A DNA stretch of 64,000 bases from Piper betle (GCA_033002965.1 JAURVB010001856.1:1-64000); one strand, 5' to 3'; positions 34,983-45,633 are shown, counted from the first letter of the stretch. Translations and numbers: made by a program. The notes: a model not told the origin generated them from the letters alone.

Positions 34983-37329
34983 TGTAACGACCCGCCATTT
35001 TTCACAACATTGTGGGCCTAGCTGGCTAGGTGTTACTCACAATTTAGCAAATATGTCTAGCATTTCTAACAAAAACATATATAAAGATCCCACAGTCTTG
35101 GACCGTTTCCCAGTAGCCACACTTATTTCTCAAATAAATAAAAAAGGAGTCCCCATATTTATTTTGCTCCATGCTCTGGTTGTCAATCACCTAATTTCGT
35201 ATCTGCACACCTGCGGAGGCAATTCCGTGTTAGTGATTACAACACTAAGTAGTATAATAGATAAAACAAGTCAAGTACATTCCACTATTTCCCTATGTTC
35301 ATTTTAATATGCGGTGGAGCGATTCCGCTATACTCCAAAACAATGCGGAGGAGGTATCCGCTGTGATCCGCACACCCCGGCCGTAGCCCTTTTGTGGGGA
35401 GGCTACCACTACCATCTCCAGTGCCAGTGCCTCGCACACCCCGGCCGTAGCCTTTTTGTGGGGAAGCTATCACTGCACTCAGGTGATTGCTACGCCCCAT
35501 TTGTGGGGAAGCTCTCACTACCAATTCTAGTGCCAGTGCCTCACACACCCCGGCCGTAGCCTTTTTATGGGGAGGCTATCACTGCACTTAGTGACTGCTA
35601 GTCCGCTTGCGGGGAAGCTCTCACTACCAATTCTAGTACTAGTGCCTCACACACCCCGGCTGTAGCCTTTTTATGGGGAGGCTATCACTGCACTCCAGTG
35701 CGATGGAGGAATCGCTGTGCCTCGCTCACCCCGGCCGTAGCCTTTTTATGGGGCGGCTATCACTACTCCAAAACAATGTCGATGCATTACACAATTTACG
35801 CACATAATACGACCCCGTGTCGGACTGAGTCAATTCTTTGACCCCGGTTGCACTCGGTGCATGGTGGTCGAATCTGGGCTCAGGCCGACCTAGGCTACCA
35901 ACAAGGAAAGTACGATGTTCTACCTATTATACGTACCTGACTTGTGATTTCGTCTGACTGTGATCCGCTAACCCTAATCTGAATGAGGGCATAAAATTAT
36001 ACATTAGTATAATTTTATTTGCATGAACCTACATGCAACTACATGACTAATATACTATCAATTTTTAAATGATGTAATTAGTTCATGTTAGTCTTCATTA
36101 CTTATTAAATTTTCAGCAATTCTGATGATAATTAATTATTAATTATCCCCATCCAAATCCCCATTAACTAGTTGATAATTTAATTATTAACATGTCCCAT
36201 ACTTAATTCTTTTGTATTTACCTTATATTCTAACTCGACCGCATCGAGTTCTCCCATATTTACCTGGTTGCCATTCTACTTTAACAATTCATTTAACGAC
36301 CCTAAAGCTCCCAGCTTTATTGTAGTCAACCAGCGAAAGTCGGTATTTTCACCATGCATGGCGACCAACCAGTAACGTGGCGGCCTCCATTCGCTGCTAT
36401 GGCGTCTCCAACTTGGCCACCACATGGCAACCCTCAACCAGTCCTTGGCGACCCCATTCCGGCCACCCAATCAGCAACCCCGACCTGACCATGGTGACTC
36501 CATGTCGGTCACATAATCAGCCCATGACCCATGGCGACTACCCTAGTCGGCCACATAAACAGCACCCGACCAGACCCATGGCGGCTCCCCTTGCACCACC
36601 ATGACGACGACCCTCTAGCACCACCATGACGACGACCCTCTAGCACCACCACGGCGGCGCCCCCGACCAGCATGGCTGCACCACCACACCGACACCGACC
36701 TGTTCTCCCTCGGATTTCAGACCTGCGTGCCTCCTCGACGGTCTGTTTTGGCCCTCCAAGGTGACTCCATCCGGCCAGCATCACCGTCGGGAGCAATTCC
36801 CACCTCCAGCACGTCAACCCCACACCATGGAAGGAAACATGGCGTGGTTGCTGCTGGAAAACAGCAGGACGTCCTCCTGGTTTTCTTCTTCCCTTGTGTG
36901 ATTTCTCATTTAATTCTTATGTTTATCATGTTTATGATTTATGCAACATGTGTATGCATGCAACAAAAGAAAAAGAAAGGAAAGGAAGAAGAATTACCCG
37001 AGCGAAGGAGGAAGCCGGCGTCTATCTGAAGAGGAAATTATGTGGATGACGCCCTCCCCTTCTCCTTTTATAATGAATAACATGAAGGCTAGGGTTTGTG
37101 AAAACTTACTTCGCCCGTATTTCACTTTAATCGAGTAACCGGGTAATCGATATGATTCACTTTATTGTTTAAACAGTTTGATTCCGCTTGACCGATTAAA
37201 CAATAATTAATCGGTTAAAAATTACTTTTCACTTAACCGGGTAATTCACAGTTAACCGGTTGACGGTATAATACATTTATATCGAAAAAAATTAAAATTT
37301 TCCAACATTCGATCCCACCGCGATGAACG

Positions 37330-37365
<36 letters not shown>

Positions 37366-37383
37366 TTTTTTCGGGTCTTTACA
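34983..37383 (-). repeat. 5' LTR of element F
   Basis: 2,401 bp. On the minus strand it starts TGTAAAGACCCG at 37,383 and ends GGGTCGTTACA at 34,983. It has an ATT-trinucleotide run at about 37,331-37,361, a TATAAAAG box (reverse, about 37,066-37,073), an AT-rich middle and a short repeat array at about 35,330-35,770. A 25-bp direct repeat (CACCACCATGACGACGACC) at about 36,594-36,660 is shared with the F 3' LTR but absent from C and G. Large parts are nearly identical to the 3' LTR, suggesting a fairly recent insertion. Confidence 0.92.
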
Positions 37384-37388
37384 GAATC

Positions 37389-37452
37389 TGATCGAACTTC
37401 GGATGCCGTTAGTTGCCGAATTCGAGTTTCGAGCCACGAAATGGAAACCCTA
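37389..37452 (+). repeat. 3' LTR of element B, second fragment
   Basis: Resumes the B LTR after F (ATCGAACTTCGGATGCC context, as in the LTR of J) and is cut after 64 bp by the start of LTR H. CCCTA (37,448-37,452) would be the target duplication of H, but the other side is lost. Confidence 0.75.
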
Positions 37453-38984
37453 TGTAAAACCCACGATTCGAGTCAGGGTTTTATATTTAGAACCGGTCGG
37501 TTCGACCATTATTTTTGAGTCGAGTCAGTTTCAGAACACGTGTACTGAGCCGACGCTAGTCGCATGTATGAGCTATGAGGGTCATGCGTACCCAATTATA
37601 TGATGATAATGTCATGAATACAGCAGAACAGAATGAGTTATCAGAATATATAAGAGTATGCCAGTTGCCTTTTTTATTTTTATATATAGTGGATCGTAGA
37701 ATTAGTGTTAAGTCGTTTACCGCGTTAGGATGCGTTATGGGTAGTTGGATGGGTTGATAGTTCTAGAGCATATCATTGCGATGTTTTAGTGTTTTTTTGA
37801 TTTTACAGGATTTTCCTCGAGTTTTCTGGATTTTTTTAGGATTTTGTACGACTTAATTATTATTCTTGACTCGAGCCAGATACGAGTCAAGTAATATTTA
37901 AGAGTTTGCCACCAAGCCAATTTCTCCCCTCCTGACATTTCTTCCCAAAACCTTGCCCCAACGCCGCCACTATGTAGCGTCTTCGCCGCTGCCGTGGACA
38001 CTGGCCTGCTGCTGATCGTCGCCGGCCAGCCCCGCCACGGCGTTGCCGTGCTGCCCTGACCAGCCTCTATTTTAGCCATTTTCTGGCTAGCCACCGCCTC
38101 CGGTCGACCACGTCGATGTCGTGGATGTGTCGGGCTCACCAAGCCAGTTCCTATGGTACCCTATATAACCCCTATCCAGCTAGTAGATGCCGCCGGCAAT
38201 TGTCACCGGAAAACCGCCGGAAGCTACCGGAAAAATCGCCGGAAAATTGGATTCGCTGGATCTTCCGCGGAGCTCATCCAGTCGATCCTGATCGAACTTC
38301 GGAGGTCGTCGAGCGCCGGATTCGAGCTCCGAGACGCGCGACAGAAACCCTAGCCATCACCGATTGCCGATGACGTGGGGTATAATTACCTCTGAATTTA
38401 TAATTTAAATTTGATGATTGTTAGCACAACATGCTAGGGTTGGTTTAATGACATGATTAATGCTTAATTATGGATGAAACGATGAGTTGCATGATGAGAT
38501 TAAGTGTGAATGAAGAGTAAGTGATCTAATGAGAGCATGATAAGTGATTACGACGTAACTTAGAAAAATACGATAGGATTGGTATGAATAGGAGTTAGAA
38601 ATTCTTTCATACTTATGATTATTTGACTGTTGATGAATGTTATTCGTATTGTGTGTGATGTTTATTGAGTTTGCTGCATCATTTAGTTAGCGGGCGTTAG
38701 TATTTAGTTTTGATGTGTAGGTACGGAGTAGGAGCTTGCCGCTTAGGCGCGATGACACGCTTGGAGCTTCTACCAGGTCTGTTTAGGACTCATCTCTGTT
38801 TTTCGCTCTTCTATTGTATGTTTATTTTATTATCTGCAGGACTGGTTAAGTGACGTTTTATCGAATCCCACTTAACTCGAGCCATTTAACCAAACAGTTT
38901 TCTGGATTAATAACCCCTCGAGGATGAGATCCCTCGAGGATGATTTCGAAAATAAGATCCACCACAAGTTGCCTTCGGGTCTAT

Positions 38985-38992
38985 TATATAAA
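38985..38992 (+). promoter_or_regulatory. TATA box of LTR H
   Basis: TATATAAA in the conserved CTATTATATAAATCC context, the same position as in D. Confidence 0.55.
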
Positions 38993-39034
38993 TCCCAACC
39001 CAGCCCTATATATATGTAGTTTTCGCGTTTACAG

Positions 39035-39170
39035 TGAGACGAGAGATGGAGAAACTGACTGCACGTACCATGAGCGGATGCCGTGACAGTCAAAACGGGC
39101 TCTGAGACGAGAGATGGAGAAACCGACTGCACGTACCATGAGCGGATGCCGTGACAGTCAAAACGGGCTC
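39035..39170 (+). repeat. 68-bp tandem duplication in LTR H
   Basis: Two copies (39,035-39,102 and 39,103-39,170), each starting TGAGACGAGAGATGG and differing at one or two bases. D and J carry a single copy at the equivalent place, so the duplication is specific to H. Confidence 0.92.
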
Positions 39171-39389
39171 TGGATTAGTGTCAGTGGACTGTTCCATTCC
39201 CGAGGGATCCTGACAACTCCGCGTTTGAGTTCCTCACACCCGGAGAACGTGGAGGTTAACGGGTACTATTTAGTACAGCGCATGTCTGGACTTGTGGTTC
39301 AAAGGGTATAAAAGCGAGAGTACTCGGCTTTCGTGCTTAAGGCCAGGAGAGATATGGAGGTTCGGAGAGGACTTAGGATAAAAGTTTTA

Positions 39390-41069
39390 TGCGTAGTCTT
39401 TCTAAGATGCTAATTCATTATGCTATTATAAAGTACAATGAATGTGAAAACTAATGACCTGTGAGATTGTTCACAATTTATGTACATGTGGTTTATTGCC
39501 CATGATACGACGTAAAATTTTGCTTTATATATTTATATTTTAGTAGTTTATATTCATGCACGTTATTTACGTATCTTGGCACAACTCTACAATTCTAATT
39601 AATTTTAATGTCATTGCACAAAGATGCTACATTGGTCAAATAGTATCCCACTTTTTAAGTAGTCCAGCCCGGGCGTGTATTAGGGGGGGGCGTCTCTATT
39701 ACAGCTGACTATAAAGTTCTCCATAACTTTCTAATTTAGTAGCTCACTTTCATACTTGATTATATATCTTGATCAATACCCACCACTACCCATGCATACC
39801 TGGGAACGTGCATCCAAAAAAGCAATCAAAGCTGCAGCCACATTAATGCACCAATTATGTAGGGAGTGGGTCATAGTTCTAGTCCTTCAATCTAACGATT
39901 TCCTATCTCCCAAGTTCACATGACAAATTGGCGTTGGACTCAAAGTTTCAAATCCTTTCTGCTTCTACTTAATCTAGAATAATACCCTCAGTTTCACAAC
40001 CCACACCAGAGCGTTTTAAAAATGAACTATTTTCAATAGACTGTCTTGTAAAGTAATTGAATCATGCATGTTCCTTCCTTCTTTTAATTCCTACGATCTA
40101 AGGCTCTTTCTCTCTTACGTGCAGTGTCACAATGAACATAAATATGTGAGCACTAGCACCTCTTTCCCCAGCTTGATTCTGTCTTCTCGTGAAGGACTCA
40201 GTATTGTCATCATTGCAGTTTGGTATTTGGCTAGTTAATTATCCTCTGTATTATAATCTCTAAAAATTAAAAATACATTGACAGCTTGCATTTGACTCAT
40301 TAGGAACGTGCATGTCCACAAGATGAGCTTTAAGACTTTTAGTTAAAAAGAATTCGATGCATGAGTGCGTTGTTGATGCAGAACTAAGATGAGACTAATC
40401 TAGTATTTGAAAAGGTGAGAACAAACTCATAGCCCTTTAACCTCTCCCTTTAATCATTCTCATATGACTATATTCTTTGACAGAGTTCATAAGGACAGAT
40501 AGTTAGCTAGGAATACTTGGTAGAAAATTAGAAATTAAGAACAATGATATATTTGCTTGTATAAAATATATATCAGCAGAATTTCGAGAGTAAAGGTGTG
40601 GTAATTAAACTATAAAGAAATTACAACTCATAAATTTAAAAAGAAAAACATAATTTCACGGTAGAATCATGATCATTTGTAATGTATACCTAATTGACAA
40701 ACATATGCAATTATTCGGTGAATTTTACTTATTATGTGAGGGATCTTCATATGCTTATCGTTTTTAATTATTTAAAATGCCTAACTCTCATGTGAAATAT
40801 TGGGCAATTTTTTTACGGTGGTTGACTCTTTAATTATTCTTGGTTATGTGTGCTTTTTTATGTATATTCATGCACATAATTATATGCCTTCATAAATGTC
40901 AGAGCATTAGTGAAACCATATCATAAGTATACCTCAAGGTCTAATTCATAAGTAGTTACATAATTACATTCTCAATTCTGTGAGTTAAAAGTCATTGCAT
41001 TAACTACTATCTAATGTGCAATGTTGATTCCATTGGTTTGTTAAATGTATGACAGATGAGACGAAGCAG
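39390..41069. other. AT-rich intergenic sequence, no gene seen
   Basis: About 1.7 kb with no open frame over 60 codons, no LTR ends and no recognisable RNA gene. It may be ordinary host intergenic DNA upstream of the peptide locus. Confidence 0.6.
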
Positions 41070-41750
41070 TAGAATCAATTTAGCATGTATAAATTCCAAA
41101 ATTAATGGAAAATCATTTAACTAAATTGATAATTCATATAAAACATAAATATAAATAATTTAGTTCAATATATATATATTTGTTTGTGCTCATTTCGAAC
41201 TGAGCCTAACTTTTAACCACCTTGTCCAAACCACAGTGAACCTGAACTTGGGTAAAACATACTAAATACGGTTTATTCAATTAAAATAAGTTTCTTTACA
41301 AATGATCAGTAAGTTGGATGGATTATAAGCGGAGTACAGCATAACACAAAGTAAATGCACCAATTGTCACGAGTAAATGCACCAATAAATACTACTATTT
41401 ATCCAGATGCGCCAATTGTCATGTATAGTAAATGCCCGGTCAAGCTCAATAATCAACCCTCAATCAGCCCTCTTTTCTTAGCACAAAAAGCCTTACCCTA
41501 CCAACAAGATAAAGGGAAGCTTCCTTTGCCTCTCTCTCCCCTCAAACCACCCTATAAAAGGTTCATTCCCCGTTACATTACCAGCATTGTTAACACATCA
41601 AGATGAATCCATATATGATCACCTTCATTCTTGTGCTTGCTTTTGTTTTTGTTCCCTGTAGCACCTCAATCCCTACAAAACAAAATCATTTTGAGCCTTC
41701 AGAGGTATTTACAATGGATGAGTCCACTTTATTTCAGTTATACTTTATGT
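41070..41750 (+). repeat. Left arm of inverted duplication
   Basis: Matches the reverse complement of about 42,285-43,015 with scattered substitutions and small indels. Shared landmarks: AATTTAGCATG, TGATAATTCATATAAAACAT, CGAACTGAGCCTAACTTTT, GCACCAATAAATACTACTA, CCTATAAAAGG and the peptide exon. The spacer between arms is about 535 bp. Confidence 0.88.
41553..41560 (+). promoter_or_regulatory. TATA box of left peptide gene
   Basis: TATAAAAG lies 43 bp upstream of the ATG at 41,603, inside CACCCTATAAAAGGTTC, preceded by a CT-rich stretch. The spacing fits a short 5' UTR. The box is conserved in the right arm. Confidence 0.65.
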
Positions 41751-42059
41751 CCGTTAAGTTCAAAGATACTTGGAAACCCAAGAGTGTTTTATAAAATTAA
41801 GTACAGGCAAATGACAACGATATTGAAGCTGGAGGACAGGCAAATGCACCCCAAGAGGAATTTCAGGCTGGGGGCTGTGAAACAGAGGTATAGCAGAGCT
41901 TAAAACCTTTCCAATACAAAAACTCTGTTATGCATCTCAGTCAACAAGCTAAGATAAATAGCATTGGTTTACTTGTAGAACTCATACCAGATTGAAGAAT
42001 CTAGTGGAAGGTTGGGCATCGAGGTGGCAACAACTCATGCTGCAATGATCAAGTTCTGA
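41603..42059 (+). CDS. Putative small secreted peptide, left copy (predicted spliced gene)
   Basis: Exon 1 (41,603-41,704, 34 codons) begins MNPYMITFILVLAFVFVP, a clear signal peptide, followed by a short KQNHFEPSE segment, and ends at a GAG/GTATTT donor. A likely second exon, 41,807-41,887, follows an acceptor TACAG in phase 0 and gives 27 residues, acidic and Gly-rich with one Cys. A third exon could start after CAG at 41,990 and end at TGA 42,057-42,059 (about 83 residues in total), or after TAG at 42,004 and read a Cys-containing tail (SCCNDQVLIGNC, GIHC) to TAA at about 42,127. The exon structure is my prediction. I do not recognise the family. Promoter and exon 1 are duplicated in the right arm. 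Confidence 0.5.
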
Positions 42060-42113
42060 TTGGAAATTGCAATGTGGGCAACGAGGGAATCCATTGCGGG
42101 GATTATAGCCATG

Positions 42114-42424
42114 CTAAGCATTTCTAACCGTCAGTGGGGGACAAGTGTCTTTGATAGACTCTTGCTTGTGGCTTCCTTGCTCTCTATGTTTTTGTTTCTT
42201 CTCTGGGAGCCTTTTTAGTTCACCTACTTTAAAATGTGGGCATTTTTTCAACAGATGAACCTGAATCAGCGAGAAAGATTAAAATCATAACGAAAATAAA
42301 GTAACTCATCGATTGTACATACCTCTGAAGGCTCAAAATGATTCTGTTTTGTAGGGACTAGGATCCTACTGGGAACAAAAGCAAAAGCAAGCCCAAGAAT
42401 GAAGGCGATCATATATGGATTCAT
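42114..42424 (-). CDS. Putative small secreted peptide, right copy (predicted two-exon gene)
   Basis: Exon 1 (42,424-42,323, 34 codons) begins MNPYMIAFILGLAFAFVPS, a signal peptide nearly identical to the left copy, then VPTKQNHFEPSE, ending at a good GAG/GTATGT donor. An acceptor ending GATTCAG gives exon 2 at 42,260-42,114 in phase 0: 48 residues, basic, with two Cys (VHLLKKCPHFKVGELKRLP, KDTCPPLTVRNA), then TAG. The predicted protein is 82 residues and would be secreted. Its C-terminal exon is not homologous to that of the left copy. The gene converges on the left gene and its second exon overlaps the left gene's predicted last exon on the opposite strand. Family not recognised. Confidence 0.5.
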
Positions 42425-42466
42425 GTTGATGTGTTAACGATGTTGGTAATGTAATGGGGAATGATC

Positions 42467-42474
42467 CTTTTATA
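42467..42474 (-). promoter_or_regulatory. TATA box of right peptide gene
   Basis: TATAAAAG on the minus strand, 43 bp upstream of the ATG at 42,424, in the context CACCCTATAAAAGGATC. Spacing is the same as in the left copy. Confidence 0.65.
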
Positions 42475-42857
42475 GGGTGGTTTGAGGAGAGAGAGAGAAA
42501 TGAACCTTTCATAAGGTGGATTGAGGAGAGAGAGAGGTAGAGGAAGCTTCCCCAGATTTTTTCTTTATCTCATTGGTAAGGTAGGGCGTTTTGTGTGAAG
42601 AAAAGAGGGGGAGTTGACTGAGGGTTCATTATTGCGCTTGACCATGCATTTACTATTTATGATGATTGACGCATCTAAATAGTAGTATTTATTGGTGCAT
42701 TTACTTCACGACAATTGGCTATGCGTTATGATGTATTCCCTTTATATGTAAAGAAACTTGTTTCAATTGAATAAACCACACTTTAGTAGGTTTTGCCTAA
42801 GTTCTGGTTCAGTGTGGTTTGGTGGTTAAAAGTTAGGCTCAGTTCGAAACGAGCAGA

Positions 42858-42862
<5 letters not shown>

Positions 42863-42910
<48 letters not shown>
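42863..42910. repeat. (AT)n microsatellite
   Basis: About 48 bp of uninterrupted AT dinucleotide inside the right arm. The left arm has only a short AT run at the same place (about 41,170). Confidence 0.95.
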
Positions 42911-42914
<4 letters not shown>

Positions 42915-43015
42915 AACAAAAATGTTCATATTTATGTTTTATATGAATTATCAAGTTAATTAAATTATTTATCATTAATTTTGGAATTTAATCATGCTAA
43001 ATTTGATTTTACCAA

Positions 43016-43396
43016 TGAATTTCCCTTAATCAAAAGTATTTATCAAATTTGAAATTTTGGTTCCAAATGAGCCAAATTATTAAATTTTTTGGATTAGTTC
43101 AGTTCCCTTTTATTATTATTTTTTACTATAACTTTTTACACGAATAATGTTCAATGGGTGTGCTCCTACTGTGTGCACTCCAAGTTAAAATAGAAGCAAC
43201 AACTCCCCAATAGTTAAGAAGGTGAATTTTACGTATGAAAATGAGCAGTCTGAAACACAACAGAGGTAACACCTCCCCACTTCCTAATAAGTTAGAATTT
43301 TCAAGAATAGCAAATGTCTACATGGAATACCTTCACTTTCCAAAAGTTGACAACTACATGTGCATCTACTGTTAACTCTGTTGTAACACGTGCAAC
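43016..43396. other. AT-rich spacer, no gene seen
   Basis: About 380 bp between the inverted duplication and the FAR1-like remnant. No open frame, TE end or RNA gene was recognised; it may hold the 3' flank of the FAR1-like gene. Confidence 0.55.
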
Positions 43397-45200
43397 TCAC
43401 TCTTTATTATTTCTACAACATGTTACATCAGATTGTTCAACATCCTCCCCATCTATTTTCTTATGAGATGAGCAACAAACCATACTGTATTGTAGTTCTT
43501 CTTGAAACTTATAAAACACTTTTCGAGTATAAACCTTTGCCATCTTACATTCCATATTGAATAAGGTGACCAATTTGAGGCTTTTATATGAGTTTTCATA
43601 TGATTCTTTTGCATCGTTCAATCTTTGTCTTTTGATAGCTCTCTCATATCTATGTATAAACTCAATAAGGATATTTTTTTGTTCACATACCTTGAGTAAA
43701 ATGAGTTTTGAGATTCACTTCGTTGTGAACTTCTCATACCAGCCACAAATATACCTTTACTATACACAGGCACCCGAGCATGACGAATTGCATATATGGA
43801 TTTCAACCACTCATTTTCCTCCATGCAATTGTCTTTCATTATTTCACTCCATTGTGATCCAAAGTCTTCTTTTTTTCGGCACCATAATTCAAATTATGGA
43901 ATGACTCATAAAACTCCTTTCTCTGAACAATTACACCTAATTTTTCAGTCTCCTTAAGGATATGCCAAATGTAAAGATGATAATATGTTGAAGGAAATAT
44001 GAATTTAATTGCTTTATCCATTATAGGATCTTGATTAGTAGCAATTGCATCGGGATGCCTTCCATCCATGCATTTCAAAAATGTTTCAAAAAATCACACA
44101 AACGACTCTATCTTCTCATTACACAAAAATACATATACAAATGTAATTGTTTGCTTGTGATGGTTTATTCCGGTGAATGGTGCAAAAACAAGTTCATATT
44201 TATTTATATCATATGTTGTACAAAAAATCATCACATATGAGAAAAGTTGATAATTTTTTCTTGCAATTCTATCTACCCAAAAACAATGTTTTAATCTACC
44301 CTCATCATCTACTTCATAGCAATTAAAAAGGATTCATTCATCTTTTTCATTTCCTCAAAATGTTCCATCAATAATTGGGCATTAATTTTCTATATCTCTT
44401 CTTTATTTTTTGTCTAGGCATTTCTTATATCTTTCTCTGTACAACCAATATTTTTAGCCCCACTTGCATCAATTTCTAGCACAGACATTAGTTGATAAGT
44501 TTTTATGTTAGCCTCTCTAAATGTGTCAATCAAATTTTGGTGCACACTTGTAACATGCTTATGGGACCTGAGCAATTGAGTTTTTGATAGTGTAAGGAGT
44601 GCATGATTATGTCCTCCTTCGAAATGCATGACATTCCGTATGCCCTCTTTATTCTTAGTTACCCTGATGTGTGCTTGACAATCTTCTCTAATTATAGTAT
44701 GAGTTCTTTTTTTCCTTTTTGGTGTATTTCTCTTTATCGCTCATCTTGTCTTAAATGTCCTTCTTTAGAACACACAAACACTTGAGACTATAACTCTTTT
44801 GTTCTCCTATGATAATTTACACTACGTTTATGTATACTAAATCTAGCCATTTGTGAATAACTACTATATAAATTGAGTGCATCGTCTAAACCATCAAATT
44901 GCATTCCAACCTTCGGTTTGAACTCATCTTCTACAATAGGATAGAATGTTGTAATATGTTGGCCTAATTCTTCTTCATCATATGCTTTATCTTGAAGATT
45001 GTCTATTCTTAAAAAAATATAAAATATATAAAACTAAGAATATTTTTAATAAAAATAGTCGTAGTAAACATTCTTTAATTAAGTCAAAGTACATTCAAAG
45101 GCTTAACTCTTACCTGATTCTCGCGTTCAGCTGGACTTGTTCTTTTCTGGAAGATGTAATTCAGGCCACCTCAACTCCTCTCACAAATATTTTTGACCTG
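43397..45200 (-). pseudogene. FAR1/FHY3-related (MULE transposase-derived) pseudogene
   Basis: Read on the minus strand. A possible first exon (about 45,200-45,115) ends at a good CAG/GTAAGA donor. After an intron comes the FAR1 DNA-binding domain (from about 44,945: KPKVGMQFDGLDDALNLY, then VCSKEG), a His-rich GGHNHAL motif (about 44,600), and the MULE transposase core: CFWVDRIARKNY at about 44,290, FAPFTGINHHKQT, MDGRHPDAIATNQD at about 44,070, YYHLYIWHILKE and MRSSQRSESQNSF. The C-terminal FAR1 region (VYTRKVFYKFQEELQYSM) ends with TAA at 43,397. In-frame stops (near 44,790, 44,730 and 44,110) and at least one frameshift break it. The first catalytic Asp (usually FDTTY) reads FCTTY; the second (TDQD-type) is kept as TNQD. 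It could be a domesticated transcription-factor gene or a MULE remnant; no terminal inverted repeats were seen. Confidence 0.82.
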
Positions 45201-45371
45201 AAAACATAAGTACAATAAATCAAGGCAACAATTATGTTGTCAACAATTTTTAGTTTCATTGTTTAAAAAAATCATTGTTTTATTTAACCAGATGATCATA
45301 AATGTTGCCATTGAAGCCCATTAAAAAAATCAATTCAATGTTAAAAAATATCACACTCTCGTGCGATGAGT

Positions 45372-45407
45372 TCAGCGTGTTAGAATGTCTGAGGGGAGGG
45401 TGGCCAT
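45372..45407 (-). pseudogene. Possible F-box gene start, disrupted
   Basis: On the minus strand an ATG in a strong context (GCCATGGCC) opens MATLPSDILTR and then a TGA. LPSDILTR resembles the start of an F-box (LPxDLLxxIL), the module that binds SKP1 in SCF ubiquitin ligases. The frame ends after 11 codons and no further F-box homology is visible. Element J is inserted 8 bp upstream of the ATG, and beyond J lies a promoter-like tract on the same strand. The motif is short, so this is tentative. Confidence 0.35.
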
Positions 45408-45628
45408 GGCGGAGTGTAAAACCCGCGATCCAAGTCAGGGTTTTATATTCAGAACCGGTCGGTTCGACCGTTATTTTCGATTCGAGTCAATTTCAGAACA
45501 CGTGTATTGAGCCGACGCCAATCGCGTGTATGAGCTATGAGGGTCATGCGTACCCAAGTATATGATGATAACGCCATGAACACAGCAGAACAGAAAGAGT
45601 TATCAGAATATATGAGAGTATACAGTTA

Positions 45629-45633
45629 TTTTC

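Larger units (their letters stand above)
24861..37383 (-). mobile_element. Element F: nearly intact family-2 Tekay-like retrotransposon in B 3' LTR
   Basis: Inverted relative to C. It is bounded by TGTAACGACCC (reverse of the LTR 3' end) at 24,861 and CGGGTCTTTACA at 37,383, with the TSD GAATC on both sides. It contains a 5' LTR (34,983-37,383), PBS, gag-PR-RT-RNase H (34,802-31,623), integrase and chromodomain (31,622 to about 30,165), PPT and a 3' LTR (24,861-30,054, holding solo LTR G). Net length is about 10 kb. It is the best-preserved gag-pol of the window and the reference for C. Confidence 0.93.
2541..37452 (+). mobile_element. Element B: full-domain Tekay-like element split by nested insertions (discontinuous)
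   Basis: B consists of a 5' LTR remnant (2,541-3,609), PBS, gag (3,796-5,374), then after element C the linker, protease, RT, RNase H, integrase and chromodomain (20,106-23,808), a polypurine tract (23,860-23,872) and a 3' LTR (23,873-24,860 and 37,389-37,452). It is interrupted by C (5,375-20,100), F (24,861-37,383) and LTR H (from 37,453). Domain order PR-RT-RH-INT with a C-terminal chromodomain places it in the chromoviruses; motif style suggests the Tekay clade. Numerous stops show it is dead. Confidence 0.85.
37453..39389 (+). mobile_element. H: 3'-truncated family-1 LTR
   Basis: Starts TGTAAAACCC at 37,453 and follows the family-1 LTR order: conserved hairpin (37,865-37,892), GC-rich tract (37,910-38,380), AT-rich middle, TATA (38,985-38,992) and GGATCCTGACAACTCC block. 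Homology to D stops at about 39,389 (GGATAAAAGTTTTA), some 900 bp before the expected LTR end. Sequence beyond is unrelated to the retrotransposons, so this is the right edge of the nest. It carries a 68-bp tandem duplication. Confidence 0.87.
42285..43015 (-). repeat. Right arm of inverted duplication
   Basis: Reverse counterpart of 41,070-41,750. It differs by a long AT dinucleotide run (42,863-42,910) and by a partial duplication of the promoter region (GGAGAGAGAGAG at about 42,486 and 42,523), with a second, mutated TATA-like CTTATGAAAGG. Confidence 0.88.

Noticed and set aside
39390..41069. tRNA, snoRNA or miRNA genes in the non-coding island
   Set aside because: No cloverleaf, box C/D or convincing short hairpin could be recognised by eye. 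A covariance-model scan would be needed.
41355..41606. 83-codon open frame overlapping the left peptide promoter
   Set aside because: It runs across the TATA box and promoter and ends at the start of the peptide exon. The right arm does not conserve this frame.
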